Assembly: GCA_018818835.1 (NCBI GenBank)
Contig: JAHIRD010000087.1
Span: 1 to 48,755, forward strand
Direction: 5' to 3'
Source: Pseudomonadota bacterium
Lineage (GTDB): Bacteria; Desulfobacterota; Desulfobacteria; Desulfobacterales; Desulfolunaceae
Length of the DNA stretch: 48,755 nucleotides
A model generated the notes under the pieces. It was not told the origin of the DNA. It saw only the letters and a list, made by a program, of their open reading frames with translations, and did no database searches. Below are positions 43,354-48,755 of the stretch, in pieces (position 1 is the stretch's first letter; every line of letters starts with the position of its first letter). The position numbers and the translations under genes were made by a program.

Positions 43354-43871
43354 TCGCCTTCAAACTCGCAGAGGGTGAATATTTTCTGGTCCTTGATTTT
43401 TTCCCGGCCTTTGAGATCAGGAAGCTCGACGATAAATGCACATTCCACGATATCTCCGCCAAGTTTTTTTACAAGCTTCACAGCGGCTTCCATGGTTCCC
43501 CCCGTGGCGATCAGATCATCCACAATCACAACACGTTCGCCTTTTTTGATGGCGTCTTCGTGCATTTCCACCGTGTCCGTGCCATATTCCAACGAGTATG
43601 TTTCAGCGATGGTTTTGTAGGGGAGTTTACCTTTTTTCCGGACCGGGACAAACCCGATGTTAAGCAGATAGGCAAGAACGCCCCCAAAGACAAATCCCCG
43701 GGCGTCGATGCCCACAATTTTATCAATGTTCATGTCTTTGTACCTGCTGTGGAGCGCATCACAGCTTTGTTTGTATGCCGCAGGGTCTTGCATCAGGGTT
43801 GTTAAATCTCTGAAGATAACGCCTTTGATGGGCCAGTCGCTTATTGATCTGATTTTTTTTGTAAAATCCAT
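43350..43871 (-). CDS. apt: Adenine phosphoribosyltransferase
   Basis: A 173-residue enzyme converting adenine and PRPP to AMP. ATG 43871 (MDFTKKIRSISDWP) has GAGGAA upstream, whereas the longer open frame runs back into mtnP. Landmarks are GVIFRDLTTLMQDPAAYK, VGIDARGFVFGGVLAYLLN, the flexible loop GKLPYKTIAETYSLEYGTD and the PRPP-binding motif RVVIVDDLIATGGT. Length matches the family. It lies 7 bp after mtnP on the same strand. That enzyme releases adenine, which Apt salvages, so the pair is functionally coherent. Confidence 0.95.
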   Translation of the reverse strand: MDFTKKIRSISDWPIKGVIFRDLTTLMQDPAAYKQSCDALHSRYKDMNIDKIVGIDARGFVFGGVLAYLLNIGFVPVRKKGKLPYKTIAETYSLEYGTDTVEMHEDAIKKGERVVIVDDLIATGGTMEAAVKLVKKLGGDIVECAFIVELPDLKGREKIKDQKIFTLCEFEGE

Positions 43872-43878
43872 GGTTTCC

Positions 43879-44625
43879 TCACTTAATTTTGGAGATTGTA
43901 TTGATGAGTATCTGCTTGACTCGGTGAGCGTTTTCGTTGAAAACCTCCAGAATTTCATCCCAGGAAACCGGGGCTTCATCCTCTTTCCAACAGTCATAAT
44001 CCGTTGACATGGCAACAGCGGCATAGGGTATTTTCATCTCGTTGGCCAACATGGCTTCCGGTGCGGTGGACATATTGATCACATCGGCTCCCCAGATTCT
44101 GAACATCTTGGATTCGGCCTTGGTTGAAAACCGGGGGCCTTCAATGGTGACGACTGTGCCGCTGGGGTGAACGGGGAATCCCAGATCCTTGGCCGTGTTA
44201 TAAAGTTTATCCCTCAGGTCTTTATCAAAGGGTTCAGCCATGGGTGTATGCTCGGCTCCGTTCTGGAAACAGGTAAAAAAGGTATTGTTTCTGAATCGTG
44301 TAAAATCAATAAACTGATCAAGGACCACGAAATGACCCCGGTCGATTTCCTGTCGAAGGCTGCCGCAGGCTGTGGTGGCCAGGATGTGAGTGACACCCTG
44401 TTGTTTAAGGGCGTGAATGTTGGCTTGATTGTTGACCTGGGTGGGACTGAACTGATGATTTTTTCCGTGGCGGGAAAGAATCACCACATGGGTGTCCTGA
44501 ATCAGGCCCAGAGTCAGAGCTGATGAGGGTTTGCCGTATGGCGTGTCCACAAGGACTTCTTCAGGATTTTCAAGAATGTTCGGGTCATCAAGGCCCGATC
44601 CTCCAATGATGCCTACTTTAATCAT
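43879..44625 (-). CDS. mtnP: S-methyl-5'-thioadenosine phosphorylase
   Basis: A 248-residue enzyme that splits methylthioadenosine with phosphate into adenine and methylthioribose 1-phosphate. It begins MIKVGIIGGSGLDDPN with GGAGATTTT upstream. Family motifs are the phosphate-site SRHGKNHQFSPTQVNNQANI, TACGSLRQEIDRGHFVVLDQ, TVVTIEGPRFSTKAESKMFR, and MSTAPEAMLANEMKIPYAAV followed by STDYDCW. The last favours methylthioadenosine/adenine over inosine-guanosine specificity. It is operonic with apt and divergent from mtnA, whose enzyme uses its second product. Confidence 0.93.
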   Translation of the reverse strand: MIKVGIIGGSGLDDPNILENPEEVLVDTPYGKPSSALTLGLIQDTHVVILSRHGKNHQFSPTQVNNQANIHALKQQGVTHILATTACGSLRQEIDRGHFVVLDQFIDFTRFRNNTFFTCFQNGAEHTPMAEPFDKDLRDKLYNTAKDLGFPVHPSGTVVTIEGPRFSTKAESKMFRIWGADVINMSTAPEAMLANEMKIPYAAVAMSTDYDCWKEDEAPVSWDEILEVFNENAHRVKQILINTISKIK

Positions 44626-44853
44626 TTAAAAAATCTCCTCAAAATAAACCGGACGAAGGTGCATGCCAGATTCGTGGGTGTACTTTTTATTCATAATTTG
44701 ATAAACATGTCTCGTTATTGGTTTTGAGTAAAAGGAACAACTTTGCTCAAAGCAACTATTCCGTCATGGGTTTTGCCTGTTGGGAATGCTATGGAAATCT
44801 TATAGGTCAATCTTTGGGCCTTGACAATAATTATTTTAATGAGAGGAAACACG
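44626..44853. promoter_or_regulatory. Divergent control region between mtnP and mtnA
   Basis: A 228-bp spacer from which mtnP-apt and mtnA are divergently transcribed, suggesting shared control of methylthioadenosine salvage. A TTGACA at 44821 is too close to the mtnA start to be a usual -35 with a good -10. No S-adenosylmethionine riboswitch fold could be recognised by eye. Confidence 0.4.
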
Positions 44854-45960
44854 ATGAGGGTGGATGGAAAGGATGTGAGGCCAATCTGGGTGAATCCGCA
44901 GGATGATACCGTGGTCCAAGTCATCGACCAGAGGAAACTTCCCCATGAATACGTGGTTGCAGATCTAAAGACAGTCAATCAGACCATTGAGGCAATCAAG
45001 GAGATGTTCGTAAGGGGCGCCCCTCTGATCGGGGCCACAGGCGCTTATGGTGTGTACCTTGCCGCACGTCAGTGTATGAACCACGGATTGGCGGAACTTG
45101 AAAATCAGTGTGACCGTCTGAAAGCGGCAAGGCCCACTGCTGTGAACCTGGCCTGGGCCGTTGACAAGGTTTTGGACCGCATCAAGCTCCTGGACGATCC
45201 CCAAAAACGGGTTAGCCTGGCCAGAAGCATGGCAGATGAAATTACGGAAGACGAAGCGGACAACTGCCGCAAGATAGGCGAATTCGGGGTGACCCTCATC
45301 GAAGAGATTGCCCGGGTAAAAAAAGGGCAGCGGGTGAACATCCTGACCCATTGCAATGCGGGTTGGCTTGCCTGTGTTGAATACGGCACAGCCACGGCAC
45401 CGATATATGAAGCATTTAACCGGGGAATTGATGTCCATGTGTGGGTGGATGAAACCCGGCCCTTGAACCAGGGAGCGCGGCTTACGGCCTGGGAACTGGG
45501 CAAACATGGCATTGCCCATACGGTGATTACCGACAACGCCGGAGGGCATCTGATGCAGCACAAGATGGTGGACCTGGTGATTACGGGAACGGACCGGACA
45601 ACCTTCACCGGGGATGTGGCCAATAAGATTGGGACCTACCTGAAAGCCCTGGCTGCAAAGGATAACGGAATTCCTTTTTACGTGGCCCTACCGTCATCAA
45701 CCTTTGACTGGACCTTGAAAGATGGCGTTTTGGATATCCCCATCGAAGAAAGGGACCCCGACGAAGTTAGATTTGTTCAGGGGCTGCATGGGGATAAGCT
45801 TGTTAGTGTTCTGGTGCCTCCGGTTGATTCGCCGGCGGCCAATTATGCCTTTGATGTGACACCGGCACGGCTGGTCACAGGATTTATAACCGAAAGAGGT
45901 ATCTGCCCGGCATCCGAGACAGGGGTCATGGGTCTTTTTCCGGAAAAACGACAGGGCTGA
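44854..45960 (+). CDS. mtnA: S-methyl-5-thioribose-1-phosphate isomerase
   Basis: A 368-residue enzyme of the eIF2B-like isomerase family that converts methylthioribose 1-phosphate to methylthioribulose 1-phosphate. ATG 44854 (MRVDGKDVRPIWV) has GAGAGGAAA upstream. Landmarks are MFVRGAPLIGATGAYGVYLA, ARPTAVNLAWAVDKVLD, the active-site cysteine region LTHCNAGWLACVEYGTA, DETRPLNQGARLTAWEL, and the catalytic aspartate region VDLVITGTDRTTFTGDVANK. It is divergent from mtnP and only 23 bp before the siroheme decarboxylase gene. The later oxygen-dependent salvage genes (mtnB, mtnC, mtnD) are not in the window. Confidence 0.95.
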   Translation: MRVDGKDVRPIWVNPQDDTVVQVIDQRKLPHEYVVADLKTVNQTIEAIKEMFVRGAPLIGATGAYGVYLAARQCMNHGLAELENQCDRLKAARPTAVNLAWAVDKVLDRIKLLDDPQKRVSLARSMADEITEDEADNCRKIGEFGVTLIEEIARVKKGQRVNILTHCNAGWLACVEYGTATAPIYEAFNRGIDVHVWVDETRPLNQGARLTAWELGKHGIAHTVITDNAGGHLMQHKMVDLVITGTDRTTFTGDVANKIGTYLKALAAKDNGIPFYVALPSSTFDWTLKDGVLDIPIEERDPDEVRFVQGLHGDKLVSVLVPPVDSPAANYAFDVTPARLVTGFITERGICPASETGVMGLFPEKRQG

Positions 45961-45983
45961 TCAGAAAAAGGAAACAAAAATCT

Positions 45984-46457
45984 ATGCTGACTGAACTTGA
46001 AAAGAAAGTCATCGCCTCCATCCAGGGCGATATCCCGGTTTCTGAAAATCCTTATCGTGACATGGCTGAGAAGATAGGGGTTTCGGTGGATGACTACCTC
46101 TCTGTCCTCCAAGGTTTATCGGATCGGGGGATCATCCGGCGCTTCGGTGCCACCTTGAGACACCAGAAATCAGGATTCACGGCCAATGCCATGGTGGCAT
46201 GGCAGGTTCCTGAGGACGATGTGGAACAGGTGGGCGATCAAATGGCGTCTTTCTCCGAAGTGTCCCATTGCTACAGAAGAAATCCGGCTCCGGGCTGGCC
46301 GTTCAACCTGTACACCATGGTCCATGCCACCAGTGAAGACGAATGTCTGAATATTGCCAAACGGATTTCCGAAAAGACATCCGTTGAAACCTATTCCCTT
46401 TTGTTCAGTCGACGGGAGCTGAAAAAGACCTCCATGAAATATTTCAGCAAAGAGTGA
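45984..46457 (+). CDS. ahbB: Siroheme decarboxylase subunit, AhbB-type (Lrp/AsnC-like)
   Basis: A 157-residue protein with GGAAAC before ATG 45984. An N-terminal Lrp-like helix-turn-helix (LEKKVIASIQGDIPVSENPY, YLSVLQGLSDRGIIRRFGA) is followed by an RAM-like domain: LRHQKSGFTANAMVAWQVPE, SEVSHCYRRNPAPGWPFNLY and TMVHATSEDEC. These match AhbB, which with AhbA decarboxylates siroheme to didecarboxysiroheme in the heme route used by sulfate reducers. Separating AhbA from AhbB is by motif resemblance only; neither AhbA nor the radical SAM enzymes AhbC/AhbD are evident beside it. It probably shares a transcript with mtnA. Confidence 0.85.
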   Translation: MLTELEKKVIASIQGDIPVSENPYRDMAEKIGVSVDDYLSVLQGLSDRGIIRRFGATLRHQKSGFTANAMVAWQVPEDDVEQVGDQMASFSEVSHCYRRNPAPGWPFNLYTMVHATSEDECLNIAKRISEKTSVETYSLLFSRRELKKTSMKYFSKE

Positions 46458-46474
46458 CAGTATCGTTTTTCATT

Positions 46475-46511
46475 GACCACCCGCTCCCTGAGGTCGCTGA
46501 AGAACACGAAG
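46475..46511 (-). repeat. Mosaic intergenic repeat, diverged reverse copy
   Basis: ACCACCCGCTCCCTGAGGTC then GCTGAAGAACACGAAGG; relative of the copies at 8780 and 9051. Confidence 0.6.
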
Positions 46512-46764
46512 GGCACGAAGAAGGGCAAAAAAGCCTTGGCTGCCCTGATGGGAGCCAAATTTTTAAAAAGTTTGATCCGTCGTCGCCAAGGCTATGACGG
46601 GGCAGTTAAATAGGTTTAGTGTTATCTGCTATGGTTTCATGCCTCGTTGCCAGGTTGGGTCTATGGTCGAGATTAAGTACATACATCTTTGAAGACATAG
46701 AATGATACCATCAAAATCACTATCCATTTGTCCAGCTTTTTAAAAGCTGGCCGCCGGAGGCAAT

Positions 46765-46802
46765 TTCTTCGTGTCCTTCAGTGAGCGCAGCGAACGGGTG
46801 GT
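46765..46802 (+). repeat. Mosaic intergenic repeat, copy E
   Basis: TTCTTCGTGTCCTTCAGTGA then GCGCAGCGAACGGGTGGT, nearly the same as the copy at 2897. It is followed about 90 bp later by a CCCAGGC hairpin, again as at 2897. Confidence 0.8.
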
Positions 46803-46891
46803 AAAAAACATGTGATTGCGGCTTTGCCGCACTGTGTACTTCATGGTAAATTTGTTTTTTATCTTCATGTGCATGGTTAGACTGCTTTTGA

Positions 46892-46919
46892 CTCACGCCC
46901 AGGCTTTGCCCGGGAGTGA
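46892..46919. repeat. CCCAGGC-core hairpin, imperfect copy
   Basis: TCACGCCCAGGC, loop TTT, GCCCGGGAGTGA pairs with two internal mismatches. It is preceded by GGTTAGACTGCTTTT, close to the GGTTAAACTGCTTTT in front of copy 2. Confidence 0.55.
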
Positions 46920-46960
46920 ACACCATCTTTATAATTTTTACGAGTTCATCAAGCTTAGCT

Positions 46961-48313
46961 ATGCAAGGAAAACAAACGGCCCCCCACATCCTTTGCGTCA
47001 ATCCCTGGATTCATGATTTTGCAGCCTATGATGTCTGGGCAAAGCCCATGGGTCTTCTGATTCTTGCGGCCATCTTACGGGATCACGGGGTGCGGGTTTC
47101 CTTTATAGACTGCCTGGACAGGTTTCATCCCAGGGCACCTGAACGAGATCCCGGAGCCCGGCATGGCCGTGGGCCCTATGTGAAAACACCCCTGCCAACA
47201 CCTCCTGATTTATCGGATATCAAACGGCGGTTTTCACGTTACGGCATCAAACCCGACTGGTTTGTGGAAGATCTTGGGCGAATGGAAAAGCCGGATCTGA
47301 TCCTTGTCACATCCATGATGGCCTATTGGGCCTCAGGTGTGGCCGAGACCATCGAACATATCAAAACATGTTGGCCTGACGTGCCGGTGGTTCTTGGAGG
47401 GATATATGCCACCTTGTGCGAGGATCATGCCCGGAAGAGATCCGGGGCTGATCGTGTGGTCTCGGGCCTTTTCGAACACAGAATTCTTGAGCTTGTGGAG
47501 GGGATGACAGGATATCACAAAGACCCCCTCTATGATCTGGAAAGTCTGGATGCACTTCCCTATCCGGCCTATGATCTCCAGCGGACCATCAACCACGTGG
47601 CACTGCGCACCAGCAGGGGTTGCCCCTTTCGTTGTGCCTACTGCGCCTCGGCCTTTCTGGCACCTGCTTTTTCACGGAGAAAACCCGATGATGTGTTGGC
47701 CGAAATCAGGTTCTGGCATGAGCGATACGGTGTCCGGGATTTTGCGTTTTACGATGATGCACTTCTTTTATCTCCTGAAAATCATGCGGAAATTCTTTTC
47801 AAAGGCCTGATCGAGTCCGGTATGCCCCTGAGGTTTCACACCCCCAATGCACTTCACGTCAGGGAAATTACTCCCCAAATGGCCCTGCTCCTGCGCGGGG
47901 CAGGATTTGAAACACTGCGCCTGGGTGTGGAATCCACGGATTTTACGAATCGGAAAGACATGGACCGGAAAATCAGTGAAAGTGATTATTCCCGGGCCGT
48001 CAACGCGCTGAAAGATGCAGGTTTCAGGCCGGACCAGGTGGGGGCATATCTCTTGATCGGGCTTCCGGGGCAGAATCTGTCAGAAGTTGAATTTTCGGTG
48101 AGGGAGGTGCTCAAAAGCGGAATAACACCGGTTCTGACCCATTACACCCCCATTCCCCATTCATCGTTGTGGGGGGAAGCGGTAAAATCATCCCGTTTTG
48201 ATCTTGAATCAGATCCCCTGTACACGAATAATTCCATTTTCCCCTGCAGGTTGGGCTCGTTTCCCTGGAAGGAGATCACTCAGTTGAAACGTATTATCGG
48301 TGGGGAAAAATAA
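46961..48313 (+). CDS. B12-binding domain radical SAM protein
   Basis: A 450-residue protein. ATG 46961 (MQGKQTAPHILCVNPWIHDF) is the likely start since homologous proteins begin just before the NPWIHDFAAYD segment. No strong ribosome site is visible, and a GTG at 46916 lies within a repeat. Residues ~8-190 resemble the cobalamin-binding domain (WAKPMGLLILAAILRDHGVR, PVVLGGIYATLC), without a clear DxHxxG. The radical SAM core starts RTSRGCPFRCAYCAS with ligands Cys221, Cys225 and Cys228. It continues FAFYDDALLLSPENH, GFETLRLGVEST and GAYLLIGLPGQ. It belongs to the large group of uncharacterised B12/radical SAM enzymes; the reaction is unknown. Confidence 0.87.
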   Translation: MQGKQTAPHILCVNPWIHDFAAYDVWAKPMGLLILAAILRDHGVRVSFIDCLDRFHPRAPERDPGARHGRGPYVKTPLPTPPDLSDIKRRFSRYGIKPDWFVEDLGRMEKPDLILVTSMMAYWASGVAETIEHIKTCWPDVPVVLGGIYATLCEDHARKRSGADRVVSGLFEHRILELVEGMTGYHKDPLYDLESLDALPYPAYDLQRTINHVALRTSRGCPFRCAYCASAFLAPAFSRRKPDDVLAEIRFWHERYGVRDFAFYDDALLLSPENHAEILFKGLIESGMPLRFHTPNALHVREITPQMALLLRGAGFETLRLGVESTDFTNRKDMDRKISESDYSRAVNALKDAGFRPDQVGAYLLIGLPGQNLSEVEFSVREVLKSGITPVLTHYTPIPHSSLWGEAVKSSRFDLESDPLYTNNSIFPCRLGSFPWKEITQLKRIIGGEK

Positions 48314-48497
48314 CCCTAAAAACACCTTGTCATTGGATAACGTTTTGACATCGTTTCTTCTTTGCTGTAGATTTCTTAACATTCAGATATTTATCCGATT
48401 AAAAATGGCGTGATTCGGATGGGTCTGAAATGCTTCAAAAACTTCTGAATTAAAACCGTTGCTCGTAAAAAAACACATAAAAAGGAATTCCTTTTAA

Positions 48498-48755
48498 ATG
48501 GGGTTTATTAAAAAACATCCTGCCTTGGTTTCAGGACTAAGTTTGACGGTGCTGTTTATTATCTTATGGTTCACCGGTATGGACTTCCTCGACATCCTGG
48601 AGTTGAAATACTATGATGTCCGCATGAAATTGAGGAGTGATTTTGATGCGGCCAGCGATATAGTCATTGTGGATATTGATAATGATTCCATTGAAAAACT
48701 GGGGCGCTGGCCCTGGCCCAGATCCAGGGTGGCCGAGGGTGTTACAAAGATCAGT
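48498..48755 (+). CDS. CHASE2-domain sensor protein, 5' part only (runs off window)
   Basis: The frame is open from ATG 48498 to the window end (86 codons). It begins MGFIKKHPALVSGLSLTVLF with an N-terminal membrane helix, then FLDILELKYYDVRMKLRSDF and IVIVDIDNDSIEKLGRWPWP with RSRVAEGV. This is the hallmark start of the extracytoplasmic CHASE2 sensor domain. Such proteins end in adenylate cyclase, histidine kinase or other output domains, which lie beyond the edge. The likely ribosome site AAGGA lies within a 16-base palindrome AAAAGGAATTCCTTTT just before the start. Confidence 0.85.
   Translation, partial: MGFIKKHPALVSGLSLTVLFIILWFTGMDFLDILELKYYDVRMKLRSDFDAASDIVIVDIDNDSIEKLGRWPWPRSRVAEGVTKIS

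Larger units (their letters stand above)
46458..46960. other. Repeat-rich spacer between ahbB and radical SAM gene
   Basis: About 500 bp with a diverged reverse mosaic copy (46475-46511), two AT-cored inverted elements (TTTTTAAAAAG near 46561; CCAGCTTTTTAAAAGCTGG near 46734), a mosaic copy (46765-46802), a GCGGCTTTGCCGC hairpin near 46818, and an imperfect CCCAGGC hairpin (46892-46919). No real gene seen; short ORFs translate repeats. Confidence 0.65.

Noticed and set aside
43284-43805. A 173-codon + strand frame
   Set aside because: It lies antisense to apt, whose motifs and ribosome site are clear.
44821-44826. TTGACA as a -35 box for mtnA
   Set aside because: Only 28 bases before the start codon and no -10 element at proper spacing.
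44626-44853. S-adenosylmethionine riboswitch before mtnA
   Set aside because: No recognisable conserved core or terminator pair could be found by eye in the leader.
46961-48313. Heme-route radical SAM enzyme AhbC or AhbD
   Set aside because: Length, B12-type N-terminal domain and lack of the extra C-terminal cysteine motif do not fit AhbC/AhbD despite being near ahbB.

Overview
The window reads as chromosome of a Gram-negative anaerobe, most likely a sulfate-reducing desulfobacterium (Desulfobacterota, Desulfobacterales-like). This is an inference from a siroheme decarboxylase subunit (alternative heme route), an ADP-forming acyl-CoA synthetase, B12-type radical SAM proteins, several outer-membrane barrels, very large secreted proteins and abundant intergenic repeats. 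No rRNA, tRNA, CRISPR array, transposase or phage gene was seen.

Layout. 0-3 kb: a 3'-truncated PHP-family lipoprotein, a tandem 36-bp repeat, then an outer-membrane porin followed by a small PstS-like periplasmic protein. 3.3-8.7 kb: a three-gene chaperone operon (DUF2760 membrane protein, Hsp70-like protein, longer Hsp70-like protein with an extra C-terminal domain). 8.7-11.5 kb: a repeat-rich spacer and a 7TM diguanylate cyclase whose inhibitory-site segment is duplicated. 11.5-32.6 kb: an island of giant secreted proteins. It holds a gingipain-like C25 peptidase with a PKD domain (-), a hybrid histidine kinase (+), a PKD/thrombospondin-3/choice-of-anchor protein (-), a chalcone-isomerase-like protein (-), a 1829-residue propeller plus membrane anchor plus outer-membrane barrel fusion (+), and a subtilisin-family protease (+). 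Two of these end in a Gly-rich tail with the pattern CF[IV]xSL, and the fusion carries a related CFI segment in front of a transmembrane helix.

33-37.8 kb: an outer-membrane transporter-like protein, an ADP-forming acyl-CoA synthetase in the unusual beta-alpha order, and a divergent LysR regulator. 37.9-41.1 kb: tatB-tatC (-), then an IclR regulator and a TauE/SafE permease (+). 41.4-48.3 kb: a radical SAM protein, a methylthioadenosine salvage cluster (mtnP-apt on -, mtnA on +), an AhbB-type siroheme decarboxylase subunit and a second B12-binding radical SAM protein. The right edge cuts into a CHASE2-domain protein.

Working together: mtnP, apt and mtnA recycle the methylthioadenosine made from S-adenosylmethionine. 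TatB/TatC form a translocase. The Hsp70 pair and DUF2760 look like one chaperone unit. The secreted island looks like cell-surface proteins with a possible shared C-terminal sorting signal, and is the best candidate for undescribed biology. Intergenic spaces are filled with several interspersed repeat families: a 9-bp-period GGGAC tract, a mosaic element containing CCTTCAGTGAGC and GAACGGGTGGT, and hairpins with a CCCAGGC core.
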